A stretch of DNA of 64,000 nucleotides, from the NCBI RefSeq assembly GCF_023065955.2, contig NW_026622808.1, positions 71,815,975 to 71,879,974 of the forward strand, in the 5' to 3' direction. Origin of the DNA: Ursus arctos. Its lineage: Eukaryota > Chordata > Mammalia > Carnivora > Ursidae. The notes below the pieces were generated by a model that ran no database searches, was not told where the DNA came from, and was given only the letters and a program-made list of their open reading frames with translations. Positions 21,901 to 33,476 of the stretch are shown in pieces. The translations under genes and the position numbers were made by a program. Position 1 is the stretch's first letter. Each line of letters begins with the position of its first letter.

Positions 21901-24900
21901 AAAATCTTGATAAACTCATGGCTTTTGTAAATCTAATGAATTTGTAATGACTTACAAACTTAGTAAATTAAATTACCTTTCATATCTTATAATGCAGTCA
22001 CCATCTAAGATGGCAGACTTGTACAGCATTTCAGATCTCTTTTTTAAAAAATGAAAGAAGAGTATTGATTTCAAAAGTTACTACTTGGCCTATTCTCTAG
22101 TTGATTACAAGTGCATTTTAGTTTATTTCTGTACTTTACTAGGGTTACAATAATCCTTCAAGATCCAAAAAAGGAAAAAGACCATCTCAAACAAGCCAGA
22201 GGTACAGGTTCTACACTATTGGCTAAGAACCCAAGGGGACTTGAGCTTGAGAACACAGAATGAGCAGCCTTTCCTTTTCTTACACCCTGGGCATTGGCCA
22301 AGATCCTAGCTCTTACTTCATCCCTGTGATGAAACTGTTAAATAACCACTACATGGAGACCCTTGTAGGCCACAGTTGTACCTGCTTCGGTAGTAGTTTT
22401 GACAGAAAGCGTGATGCAAGTAAAAGTAATTGTTTCTGTTATTGGTTGTAATTGGTTCGGTAACTCCCACCAGTGTTCTCTTATGTCTTTCTAGTGTTCT
22501 AAATCTCATGGTAAAAAGGGTAGGAGTACGGTCAGGGGATGCAAGTGAGGTCATAGACTGAAGTATTCTTGGACTTTATTCTTGTTGGAGACATGCTTGG
22601 TAGGGATAGAAGCCCCCCCCCCCCCCCAGCCGGTGTAAGTGATGCAGGGCTAAAGGAAAGAAGAAGGAGATGGAAAAAAGCAGGAGGGAGATGTTAGAAG
22701 GGAGAAAAATTAGATGAGATATATGAGATAAAGAAAAGTAGAGAACATAGAAGAAAGTAATGAGCAAAGGAAAAGCAGAAGAGACATGAAACCATTATAA
22801 GAAAAAAATCAGAATATTTCACACACACTGATTTTAAAAATAAAAACCAAGAGAGGAGAGATGAAGAGGCAGTAGGGGAAAGAGATAGTGGGAACAAAGT
22901 AAGATAAAAAGATATGGAAACAAACGGTGACTATACTTAGGGTGGTGAGCATGGAATGTATGTGTGGAATTGTTGAATTAATATGTTGTACACTTGAAAC
23001 TGATATAAGACTGTATGTTAATTATACTTCAGTTAAAAAAATAAAGAGAAAAAAGTGACGTAAGGGCAGTTAAACTACAGGGAGAAAAATAGAATAGATA
23101 TGACAAAGATATCAGAAAAGTAAGAGGAGAAATAACTGGATTAAGAAGTTGTGGTCCATATATACAATGGAATATTACTCAGCTATCAAAAAGAATGATT
23201 TCTCAACATTTGCTGCAACATGGATGGCACTGGAGGAGATAATGCTAAGTGAAATAAGTCAAGCAGAGAAAGACAATTATCATATGGTTTCTCTCATTTA
23301 TGGAACATAAGAACTAGGAAGATCGGTAGAAGAAAGGGATAAAGAAAGGGGGGGTAATCAGAAGGGGGAATGAACCACGAGAGACTATGGACTCTGAGAA
23401 ACAAACTGAGGGCTTCAGAGGGGAGGGGGTCGGGGAATGGGATAGGCCAGTGATGGGTAGTAAGGAGGGCACGTATTGCATGGTGCACTGGGTGTTATAC
23501 GCAACTAATGAATCATCGAACTTTACATCGGAAACCAGGGATGTCCTGTATGGTGACTAACATAATATAATAAAAAAAAAAAGGAAAGAAATAACTGGAA
23601 AAAGACTGGCACTTCAGAATTTGTTGTCACATTCGGTGCTCTGCTATATGCTGCTCTCAGGCATTGCCTTTTTCCAGCATCCCCCATCTCATCTGAATGA
23701 TTGTGACAGAGTGTCATGTAACTGTTTTCTTAACAAGGCAGCCATAGTGGACTGTTTCCCTGCCCCCCATGATGCTTTATATCCCGACATCCATGTCTCA
23801 CTCACTCATCTCCTAGGTTAGAGAGTTGCCTGGTCTGTGCTGGTGGAATGTTTTGTAGATGCTGGATTCTTACCTCTGCAGTTGCTGCATGACCTGCAGC
23901 TCACAGCTTTCCTGCTTGCTTCTAAGCTGACACCAGTAGGAATATCTCCCCTCTGGAGGCTTGCCTCCCACTGCTCTCGCCCTTGTTTCTTGTACCTTAT
24001 CTGGGTAGTGCTCCTGAGCTTGGTATAATTCAAATACTGTTGAAAGGTTCACTCTACCAACACTAGGCTGCATGGGTGCACATTTTTGTTTCAAGGGTAG
24101 TAGGGATGGAGAGGGGACAAAGAATTATGATGTTACTGACTGCAGGACCCCTTTTCTGACACCATTAAGGTTCTGAGGCAATGTAGAGCAGCCAGACACT
24201 AGTCAGGAGTTTTAAAACTTCATGATGTTTTGGTGTTTTCATGATACTGGCATAATGGAGCAGGCTATACAATGTCTCAAACTTAGAAAGGTCAGCTTTC
24301 CCTGACACAAAGCGAAGCTGTTTATTCAACACAAGGGTTCAGCTGTTTACTCTGTTCATATTCTTCAGTCCCTTCTAGGGTTGCCATCTATCACCATAAC
24401 AGCTCCTATGCCCTAAGGTTCATCTTTGCTCCTGGGCCTTAACACATGGACCCACAGCACTAGTTGTCCAGCTCAAAGTGACTGCAGACCCTCACAGAGC
24501 CACTTCCTGTGCTCCAAGGCTGTTCTCAGGTGTTACTATAGAGTAACTCAGTTAATCTTCTCATGGTTTTATGGGATAGATACTGTTATTGTCCCTGTTT
24601 TGTAGATAAGGAAACTGAGGCACAGAGAAGTTAAGTTACTAGCCGAAAGTCATGCAGCTGGTAAGTGGCAGAGCAGGTATTTGAAACCAAGCAGTCTGGC
24701 TCCACAGTCCATGTTCTTAACCTCTATGCGGCATAGCCTCTCAATTTTCAGGCACTCTTAGTCGCTCTGGTCCTTTTGGCATCCACTGTGACCCTTTCTT
24801 ATCCTTTCTTTGATATCCAGCTTCCTTATACACAAAAGTCTAAGTTGTATAGATCTTCATTTCCAGGGACAAAATCTCCCTAATTAATTGGTGGGTTGTA

Positions 24901-26514
24901 AGCAAATCCACACTAAGTGGCCAAGGTAAGGAGGCAAGCCTGGGGAGAGATTGGTGTCCTTCATAACTGGTCTTAATTGTAACATCATTCATCACACAAC
25001 CAGGAGAGCTGTCTGAAGATGGTTTTCCTGGCATGAGGCAGTGGGCTGGATGTCTAATGGAGGTAAATGGAAGTGCTGGAAAGACCATGAATCAGTGGAT
25101 TCTGCTCTGGGTGTGGGGGAGAGAGATGACACACGGGGGGAATTCTTTCCTTTGATGAAGCCATTTTATGTACACTGAAGTCACATACTTCCTGACATTT
25201 ATCACTTGATCCTGTTCTTTTTCTAGGCCAGAATAAGCTGACATCTGTACTTTGTTTGTTGTTTCAGGTGCTGAAACTAAGAACCCACAGTTACTGGTTC
25301 CAAAAACTGAGATATGTGATGAAGCAGAAAAACCGTTCATAAAATCAGGAAGAATCCAGAAAGTTAATCCTCAAGGACTTGAGTTAGGAGAAGCCTGTGT
25401 AAAAGGGAACATGTTAAAGAGGCAGAGAATTAAGAGGGAAAAGAAAGATTTCAGACATGTGACAGTGAAGGACTGTCTTGTACCTGAAAGCTTCAAAGTA
25501 GAGGAAGATCAGAAATGTCAGAAATCTGGGGAAAGATATAGCCTTAGTTCTAGCTCTGTTAAAAATCAGAAAAGCCAGCCTGGACAGAAACCTTTTACAT
25601 GTAGTGTGTGTGGGAAAGGCTTTAGTCAGAGTGCAAACCTCGTAGTGCATCAGCGAATCCACACAGGGGAGAAGCCCTTCGAATGTCACGAGTGTGGGAA
25701 AGCCTTCATTCAGAGTGCAAACCTTGTTGTACATCAGCGAATCCACACTGGACAGAAACCATATGTTTGTTCAAAATGTGGGAAAGCCTTCACTCAGAGT
25801 TCAAATTTGACCGTACATCAAAAAATCCACTCTTTAGAAAAAACCTTTAAGTGCAGTGAATGTGAGAAAGCCTTCAGTTATAGCTCACAACTTGCCCGAC
25901 ACCAGAAAGTTCACATTACAGAAAAATGCTATGAATGTAATGAGTGTGGGAAAACATTTACTCGGAGCTCAAACCTCATTGTCCACCAGAGGATCCACAC
26001 TGGGGAGAAGCCCTTTGCCTGTAACGATTGTGGCAAAGCCTTCACCCAGAGTGCAAATCTTATCGTACATCAACGAAGCCATACTGGTGAAAAGCCATAT
26101 GAGTGTAAAGAGTGTGGAAAAGCCTTTAGTTGTTTTTCACACCTTATTGTGCACCAGAGAATTCACACTGCGGAGAAACCTTATGATTGCAGTGAGTGTG
26201 GAAAAGCCTTCAGTCAGCTGTCTTGCCTTATTGTGCATCAGAGGATTCACAGTGGAGATCTTCCTTATGTGTGTAACGAGTGTGGGAAGGCCTTCACGTG
26301 TAGCTCATACCTGCTTATTCATCAGAGAATTCATAATGGGGAAAAGCCTTACACATGCAATGAGTGTGGCAAGGCCTTCCGGCAGCGGTCGAGCCTCACT
26401 GTGCACCAGAGAACCCACACTGGGGAGAAGCCCTATGAGTGTGCCAAGTGCGGTGCGGCTTTCATTTCTAACTCGCACCTCATGCGACACCACAGAACCC
26501 ATCTTGTGGAGTAA
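18803..26514 (+). CDS. ZNF35: ZNF35 complete coding sequence, three exons
   Basis: ZNF35 (HF.10) is a nuclear C2H2 zinc-finger protein, presumed to be a sequence-specific transcription factor, without SCAN or KRAB domain. Join 18803-18994, 19975-20119 and 25268-26514: 1,584 bp, 527 residues, the human length. Splicing is supported by AG|gtaaat, ctctAG|GG, TTAG|gtaagg and tttcAG|GT. The last junction splits a Gly codon and gives LGAETKN, as in human. Domains: acidic N-terminus with a Glu run (residues 22-27), a variable spacer with a basic [10 protein letters not shown] stretch, then 11 intact C2H2 fingers (residues 222-524, strict 28-residue period) and the ending LVE. All Cys and His ligands are present. 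The start was chosen because MT(A)[12 protein letters not shown] matches the human N-terminus and the ATG has A at -3. Introns are 980 and 5,148 bp. Confidence 0.96.
19185..19525. mobile_element. MER5A-like hAT-Charlie DNA transposon remnants
   Basis: Two adjacent pieces resemble MER5 ends: gtggctctcaaaccttgcta then attaattggggagctttttat, and near 19390-19500 a second piece with caccaggaggtcttgttaaaa. Located in ZNF35 intron 2. Confidence 0.65.
19975..20119 (+). CDS. ZNF35: ZNF35 coding exon 2
   Basis: 145 bp from ctctag to gtaagg, starting in phase 0 and leaving one base over. Encodes [19 protein letters not shown] and onward, matching the human middle exon. Confidence 0.93.
21240..21360 (+). 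mobile_element. MIR fragment, plus strand
   Basis: MIR-like aactctgtgaccttgaacaa, then cctgcatttcctgttctgtc. Confidence 0.6.
22613..22627 (+). repeat. C15 homopolymer
   Basis: Fifteen consecutive C, followed downstream by about 280 bp of purine-rich + strand. Confidence 0.97.
22925..23055 (+). mobile_element. Old L1 3' end, plus strand
   Basis: Typical L1M/L1MA tail: gttgtacacttgaaactgat, then ttaattatacttcagttaaa and an A-rich end. Confidence 0.7.
23141..23586 (+). mobile_element. 5'-truncated L1, plus strand, with target duplication
   Basis: The last part of ORF2 and the carnivoran L1 3' UTR end in AATAATATAATAAAA-type sequence and an A-run. The flanking 13-bp duplication AGAAATAACTGGA is at 23128-23140 and 23587-23599. 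Sense orientation inside ZNF35 intron 3. Confidence 0.95.
24545..24735 (-). mobile_element. MIR SINE, minus strand
   Basis: Reverse MIR: ctgttttgtagataaggaaac, gaggcacagagaagttaagt, then agcaggtatttgaaaccaag. Confidence 0.8.
25268..26514 (+). CDS. ZNF35: ZNF35 coding exon 3 (all 11 zinc fingers)
   Basis: The terminal coding exon. The linker region is followed by 11 C2H2 fingers at about 25594-26502, with the stop at 26512-26514. The open frame starting at 25252 includes 16 intronic bases, so its first Met is not real. Confidence 0.95.
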
Positions 26515-27343
26515 CAAGTACTTGTTACTCCAGGCATTAATCATAATCCACTACACCCTAATTGAACACATCTTTGCTGTTTTTTACCTCAGTAAAAATG
26601 AGGCCAACCATGTTCTTAAAAGTAACAGTTTTCAGGAGTGCATCCCAGAACATAAGCATCTCAGAGGCTGACTTGAGTGAAAGCTAAGCGCCTAAAGACA
26701 AGGACTGTGTTCTTAACTGTACCCTCAGTGGTCATCATGTTTGAAATGGAATGTGGCTTTCTTAGAAATGGGTCATGCAAATCTAAGTGATAACCATCCT
26801 ATTTGAGGAAAGGTATTTTAATCTTGTTTTTTAAAACTCACCATTTCTTGAGCAACAGGCAGGTTATTGGTATAGGTCTGCTTGGTGGAATTCTGGGGCT
26901 TTGAATCTTGTACTCTAATTTTGGGTTAAGAACTAATGACTAGTTAGGGAAACTACTTGGGGTAGCAATTCACCAACTCACCTGTGAACATTTATAAGCT
27001 TTCCATTTCTTAGGCAATTTAAACATTAAAAGAAAAAAACAAAACATTATCTGCTGTTCCTAAAATGGATAGAAGGAGGAAACAGCTGTTTCTCTTAATT
27101 GTCTATACCTCATGAACCTTGGTATGTAAAGCTCTGGGGACGTCTCATGAGTCTTCCATTCTGCAGTCTGTGGCCAAGCACTTGAGGATTGACGGAGACA
27201 AAACACTGGGGCCAAAATGCTACCAGACAGTATTCATTTGCTAACATCAACAACTCTCCAAGTCGCCCTAGCTTCCATTGCAGTCCATTGGAGTGAGATG
27301 CCTCTAACAGTCCCCTTCCCAGATAGAGGAGTCAAAGAATAAA
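26515..27343 (+). other. ZNF35: Probable ZNF35 3' UTR
   Basis: Runs from the stop codon to AATAAA at 27338-27343, followed by a T/G-containing stretch. Earlier ATTAAA-type signals (about 27025) could also be used. No repeat was recognised. Confidence 0.5.
27338..27343 (+). terminator. ZNF35: Candidate ZNF35 poly(A) signal
   Basis: Canonical AATAAA in gaataaagcttgctg, 824 bp after the ZNF35 stop. Confidence 0.5.
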
Positions 27344-27515
27344 GCTTGCTGATAGGCGTGCCCACATTTTCTATGCTCATTCTGCTCAGGCCCAGCCAGG
27401 GGACTCAGTTTGGGTGTCATTCTCACTTTTTGGCTGGTCTTTAGAAGAAATAATGAAGTCCTAATTTTGAGAGGACCAAAGAGGGAAGGAGAGGCAGAGT
27501 GGGACTTCTAAGGTC

Positions 27516-27542
27516 TTTATTTATTTATTTATTTATTTTTTT
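27516..27542 (+). repeat. (TTTA)n microsatellite
   Basis: About six TTTA units followed by a T-run. Confidence 0.95.
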
Positions 27543-27959
27543 GGAGAAGTTCAAAGGTATTGGAATGTGAAAACTTAGAAAGATGAAGAAACTGGCTAAG
27601 GTAAGATAACCTTTGTTACCATTGAGCCTTTATTCCTGGAAAAAAATAATTTATAAAACTATGCAATAGGTAGAGCTATGTAATATTGCCTTGTATTTAA
27701 TATAGAACTTAATTCTTTGTTTATACACCTTCATGTGTAGAATCATAATCCCTAGCACTTGTCTTATGCTTTCACATAGATCCTTTATTCCTTTGAACAC
27801 TGAAAGAAGTGTTTGTCCCAGTTAGCTGAGAGTGGTCAGACAACAAAGAACAGCCTACATTCAAATCCAGGACTTAAATCCAGGTTTTCTGTTCTGCCGT
27901 GCTGTGTCTAACCACCAATAATCCCCACCCAGATCTGTGGAAAGCCTGAGAAAGGGGTA

Positions 27960-28090
27960 TATGGCCTCATTTTCAGGTGAGGAAGCTGAGGTGACAGATT
28001 TTATGATGTGCCTTAGGCAGTGTGACCAGTAAGCAGCAAATCTGAGACTGGAATTTGAGTCTCCCAAGTTCTGGGTCTGTCTCTTCACCC
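27960..28090 (-). mobile_element. MIR fragment, minus strand
   Basis: The reverse MIR core ttttcaggtgaggaagctga, then gtgaccagtaagcagcaaa. Confidence 0.6.
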
Positions 28091-29522
28091 CACTCAGCAA
28101 GCAAGAGCATATCATAAATGCCCTACCTGGTGATAAGCTATCGGGTTCAACTCTCATGTAGAAGTCCCGCCATTGGGACTCTTGCTGGCTCATTTGTTTT
28201 GTATTTTACAGAGCACTTTTATGTACAGAAGGCATAAACAAGAAAGCTTATTTCCTCTTTCTCCTCCCCTTCAACCAGGGTCTTTCATCCAAGCATGTGC
28301 ACCACCTTTTCCCAGTTTGCACTCTAAATCATACAGACACAATTCTAAGAAACTAATAGGATTCAAAAGTGAGAACCAAAAATGCTCGTGTACTCATTTG
28401 AACCTTGAAAGTGACTGTTCCTGTCCCCCAGCTGGGAGTGGAGAAACCCAAATATAAAACCCCGTGTCTGCTGAGGAACAAGCTTAGGTTTTCCCCCCTG
28501 CAGGATCAGGAATCCCAGAAGAGAGGGAAAGCAGGTGAAGACGGGATAAATCTGTGACCTGGACCTGTCAAGAGACCAAAAGTATATTTTCCTGAATGTT
28601 ACCTGCTGGGTTAGGATCCTTAGGACAGGTTAATTCTTTTAGCTTCACATTGTATGTTCATCCTCCTATTTGAATGCTTGTCATGGGTGATTGTGGTTTC
28701 CTGGCTCAAGATTGCTGTTGATAGTTCAGAAAAGGCTACCCAGGTAATTGTGATGTAAAGCTAGACTTGGGAATCACTGACCCAACCTTGCAGTGAAACA
28801 GTGGTGTTCACTTGGCTGCATCTTAGAATCACCTAGTGCACTTAAAATTTTTTTTCATTCCCAGGGCCAACTTTTTTCCCCCCAGTTCTGAAGGGGAACC
28901 CAATATGTAACCAAGGTAATGGCCACTGCAGTCAAGTCTACAGGCCACAAATGCAAGTGATCAAAGGTGGAGTGGGGAAGCCCTATATAAAGATGTGGAT
29001 ATGCAGAGTGCTCTGTGGTTTCAGCAAAACAGGATGCTAACCACATTGGCTGTATTGGATGTCCTGTACCTTGGCTATAAGGGTTCTGTGCCCTAACTTT
29101 ATTTCTGTTTAAGTGAATATACCAAATACTGTATATATATGAGCGAACCAAGTTTTATACATCATACTTTTATATTCCTCATTCAACAAAATGACTTTTT
29201 ACATTTCTACTGTATTTCGTCTCCAGGTCTTGGTTTCCATAAACCTGCACCCAGGTTCAGGACCTCCAATCCTGCACAAATCATGTGAGCCTAGTGGATT
29301 ACCAGACAGACCAGATCCTTACCCAACTAACAACTCTTACTTCCAATGCATTTCCAGCTCTCAAAATAAATTACTGCTCTCCTTTTTCTGTATGGTTTCA
29401 GGTAGATGAGAAGTGACTACTACTAGTTGTCACCGTTGGCTTAGGTTTTCCTTTTCCTAGAGGTCAACTTCTTTCTCCGTTGGCTGTTATTTCTAGAAGC
29501 AGGTGGGAGCTCAAGCCCTGTT

Positions 29523-30116
29523 TGTTTGTTTGTTTGTTTGTTTAATTATGTTATGTTGGTCACCGTACAGTACATAATTAGCTTTTGATGTAGTGTTCCA
29601 TGATTCGTTAATTGCATGTAACACCGTGTTCCATGCAATATGCTCTGTAATACCCGTCACTGGGCTAGCCCATTCCCCCACCCCCCTCCCCTTTAAAACC
29701 CTCAGTTTGTTTCCCGGAGTCCATAGTCTTTTATGTATATATGGACCACATCATCTTTATCCATTCATCTGTTGAAGGGCATCTCTGCTACTTCCACAGC
29801 TTGGCTATTGTGGACATTGCTGCTATGAACATTGGGGTGAATATGGTCCTTCTTTTGACTACATCTGTATCTTTGGGGTAAATATCCAGTAGTGCAATTG
29901 CTGGGTCATAGAATAGCTCTATTTTTAACTTGTTGAGGAAGCTCCACACTGTTTTCCAAAGTGGCTGTACCAGCTTGCATCCCCACCAACTGTAAGAGGG
30001 TTCCCCTTTCTCCACATCCTCTCCAACATTTGTTGTTTCTTGCCTTGTCAATTTTTGCCATTCTAACTGGTATAGGGTGGTATCTCAGTGTGGTTTTGAT
30101 TTGAATTTCCCTGATG
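29523..30116 (-). mobile_element. 5'-truncated L1, minus strand, with target duplication
   Basis: A reverse L1 3' UTR with a (GTTT)n-like tail followed by ORF2 C-terminus (29788-30163 pieces). An internal deletion joins the 3' UTR to ORF2 near 29730. The flanking near-identical 12-mer is TCAAGCCCTGTT at about 29511-29522 and TCAAACCCTGTT at about 30117-30128. Confidence 0.9.
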
Positions 30117-31230
30117 TCAAACCCTGTTAAGTTGCCAAGAACTATCAGAGTTTTAGCTGTCAAAGAGCCAGGCCAATTGATGGGTATTTAAACTAGAGCC
30201 AAGAAGTCTCAAGAGAGTGCAACAGTTGTGTATTAAGGGGAGCACAGTGATGTGAAAGTGATAATAAAATCTTGTACTTTGGGAGGCACAGGAGAGACTC
30301 ATCATTCACACACACGCACACACACATACACCCACACACCCCCCACTGGATTCCTCCAAGCTCAGGAAGAGGTCTTTGGGCAAAGCTAATCTAATCTTAT
30401 TCAGTGTTCTGGGTCCCCTCCCTCCCTTGCCAAGGCAGTTGTCCTTTCACATGTCACTTTGCTCACTCCTCCATCCAGTGTGTTCAATCTTTCTGAGCTC
30501 ACAGCCCCTTTGAGGAACTAATGGAAGTTGTAGATCCTTTTCCAAAGAAATGCAGGTAGCACATTCAGTTTTTTGCTCATTTGTGGGGGCATATAGGCTC
30601 CCTGAGGCCAGTTCTTGAATCCTCTAAGGCTTAAAGTCACACCTGGTGATTCACTACATAATTGCCAGCGGCATTTTTAAAAAATGAGGTCAGAAGTTCT
30701 GGATGTTGCCCAAACACAACCTTCTAAATCTTGCTTTTCTTGGATTCCTTCCTTAAGCAAATGACAGCATTATCCAGCACCCAAACTGGAAACCCAGGAG
30801 GTATTTCTGGCTTTCTGTGTATCATTCTTTTGCTACAATGTACTTTTCAGTCTCTTTGTGACAAACATGGTGCTGGTTCCAGGAGTGCAAAGGCAAACAA
30901 GGCCTACCAAATCCTTCTGATGTTTCATAGGAAACCTGTCTGGACCCGTTGACTTGATTTATTAAGGTTTTCATAGTCTCTTTCCAACCTAATCTCTCCA
31001 CTTTCCATGTACTTTTTACTGTAGCCTGGAGATATGTGCTTGCTTTTCTCTGTGCCTTTGCTCACACTGTCCCGGGAACTTAGTACCACCACTTCTTATC
31101 TGCCCCTGTCCACTTTGCCTAGCTTTAGATTTCTTTTAAGGTTTGATTCCAGTCTCATCTTTGGGAACCCTCTGACTGCCCTTTAGCAAGTATATATTTA
31201 GAAGTATGGAAGAACCTATGGTATCTATCC
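30117..31230. other. Intergenic DNA
   Basis: Contains a degenerate CA repeat (30308-30345) and an L2-like stretch at about 31040-31190 (tgtgcctttgctcacactgt). No gene was seen. Confidence 0.4.
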
Positions 31231-31243
31231 ACTTTATGCTTTA

Positions 31244-31599
31244 TTTTTTTTTTTGAGAGTCGATGTGTTTATTTTTTTTATAATATGTTTTTTTTTCAGA
31301 AAACATCATGTTTATTTTTTTCTTTTTTATAATATTTTTATTATGTTAGTCACCATACAGTACATCCCTGGTTTTTGATGTAAAGTTCCATGATTCATTA
31401 GTTGCGTATAACACCCAGTGCACCATGCAATACATGCCCTCCTTACTACCCATCACCAGCCTATCTCATGGGTGGCCCAGTCGTTAAGTGTCTGCCTTCG
31501 GCTCAGGGTGTGATCCCAGCGTCCTGGGATCGAGTCCCACCTCAGGCTCCTCTGCTGGGAGCCTGCTTCTTCCTCTCCCACTCCCCCTGCTTGTGTTCT
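31244..31599 (-). mobile_element. Chimeric insert: L1 3' end with extra tail plus inverted can-SINE
   Basis: A perfect 13-bp duplication ACTTTATGCTTTA (31231-31243 and 31600-31612) flanks one composite unit. Read on the minus strand it is a can-SINE fragment in antisense (about 31468-31599), then an L1 3' UTR end (about 31330-31467), then about 75 bp of non-L1 A-rich sequence and a final A-run. The last part looks like a 3' transduction with a second poly(A). The SINE lacks its own tail. Confidence 0.8.
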
Positions 31600-31612
31600 A
31601 CTTTATGCTTTA

Positions 31613-32174
31613 AAGTGAAAAAAAAAAGAATTCATAATTGTGTGTTTAGTACAGTTCACATATAATGTTTCATATGCTATATACTGTTAAAAAGTAATAG
31701 ATAAATTACCTGAAGGAAATATAAGAAAATGTTGTAAGTGGTTAAGTAACATATTCACAGCCATGCAGATGGTAAATTGCAGAACTTAGGCTCAAATCTG
31801 GTCCTATAGATTATAGAATAACGGGTGACAAAAAGTCATTTTTTTCTCTTTAAATCAGTTCCACATTTTCTATAAGGAACAAGAATTTTATAATCAGGAA
31901 AAAATACATTATTATATTTCCATATTTAGTTTTTTTGTATTAACTATAAACAGTATTTTATTCTGTATTTTAATATACGGGATATACCCTGCCATTTCTT
32001 TCTCCCTTTCCACCTTTCTGCCTCTGACAATGTCAAGTCTGATTCTTGAACTCTATTCTGTAACCACAGTCTTTTATGCTTTGTTTATTGATTTGTTCTA
32101 AAAGTTGAAAATAAACAGCATGAATGTTAATATGACCATGCAAATATTGCAGATCTAAGTAGCTTACTATGATA

Positions 32175-32216
<42 letters not shown>

Positions 32217-32654
32217 TTTTGTTTTTACTGGAGTTTTTAGTTGCCTTTCTTTTCCCCTTGTACTGGTTGCTTTTAGCACACCCTGAGTGATTTTCAGATT
32301 CTCCATCCAGTTAGATACTCTGTTGAGTCCCTTTTTTTCTCTTCAAGGGATCTCTAGCTTCCTGTTCTGGTCTGTCCTTGATGTTTTCCTGCCCACTGTT
32401 TTGTTGTTATACAGGACTTCGTTGTGTCCCGAATTGTACATGTTGCTCTTTTTTCATTAACTCCCTCATTTCACTGTAGCACATCTTCAAGTCACTTGTC
32501 AAGAAAGAGTATATGGAAGACAAAATTATTGAGAGCTTATATATCAAAAAACAACTTTTTCTGTCCTCAAGCTTGATTGGTACTTTGACTGGCTCTGAAA
32601 TTCTGCATTGAAAAAATTTCCCCAGAATTCGTAGATGCCTGGTTCCAATCTGAT
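31613..32654. other. Intergenic DNA with an AC repeat
   Basis: AT-rich sequence with (AC)n at 32177-32212. No other feature was recognised. Confidence 0.4.
32177..32212 (+). repeat. (AC)n microsatellite
   Basis: About 18 uninterrupted AC dinucleotides. Confidence 0.97.
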
Positions 32655-32841
32655 TTTTTTAAGATTTTATATATTTATTTATCATAGAGAGAGAGAGAGC
32701 ACAAATGGGCAGCAGCAGGCAGAGGGAGAAGCAGGCTCCTGGCTGAACAAGGAGCCCGATATGGGACTTGATTCCTGGATCCTGGGATCATGACCTGAGC
32801 AGAAGGCAGCTGCTTCACCAACTGAACCACCCAGGCGTCCC
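32655..32841 (-). mobile_element. can-SINE, minus strand
   Basis: T-rich start, GAGAGA stretch and reversed head ending ccaggcgtccc. The flanks CCAATCTGATTTT and CCAGTCTGATTCT are an imperfect target duplication. Confidence 0.92.
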
Positions 32842-33064
32842 TCCAGTCTGATTCTTATTTCTTTGATAATCAATAAATACTGCTTGCATTACTGTGATCT
32901 GTCCCCATACTCCCATGCCTGGAAGCTTTTAAAGTCTCCTCTTTATTCTTGGTGCACTCGATTCCCCAGTGTACTCAGTGGAATTTTTCAATCTAGTGAC
33001 TCAAGTTACTTTTATTTTTGGAAATTTTCTTGTGTTATGTGATAATTCCTCCCTTTCCATATAT

Positions 33065-33466
33065 ATGTAAATTAATTGCTATGTTAGTCACCATACAGTA
33101 CATCATTAGTTTTTGTTGTAGTGTTCCATGAGTCATTGTTTGCATATAACACCCAGTGCTCCATGCAATACATGCCCTCCTTAATACCCATCACTGGGCT
33201 AATGCATCCCCCCACCCCCCTCTCCTCTAAAACCTCGGTTTATTTCCGGGAGTCCATAGTCTGTCATGGTTCATCTCTGATTCCCCCCCATTCACTCTTC
33301 CCTTCCTTCTAATGTCCTTCATGCTGTTCCTTATGTTCCACAAATAAGTGAAACCATATGATAATTGCCTTTCTCTGCTTGACTTATTTCACTTAGTATA
33401 ATCTCCTCTAGTTCCATCCATGTTGATGCAATTGTTAGGTAATCATCTTTTCTGATGGCTGAGTAA
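33065..33466 (-). mobile_element. 5'-truncated L1 3' end, minus strand
   Basis: A reverse L1 3' UTR and the very end of ORF2. The flanking 10-bp repeat TTCCATATAT is at 33055-33064 and 33467-33476. Confidence 0.88.
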
Positions 33467-33476
33467 TTCCATATAT

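Larger units (their letters stand above)
20120..25267 (+). other. ZNF35: ZNF35 intron 3
   Basis: A 5.1-kb intron containing MIRs (about 21240 and 24545), a C15 run at 22613-22627, a long purine-rich strand (22630-22920), an old L1 3' end and a younger L1 (23141-23586). The 123-codon minus frame at 20427-20798 has no recognisable homology. Confidence 0.8.
27344..29510. other. Intergenic DNA downstream of ZNF35
   Basis: Contains the (TTTA)n run and a minus-strand MIR near 27960-28090. No gene or splice-bounded exon was recognised. Open frames are short and unlike known proteins. Confidence 0.4.
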
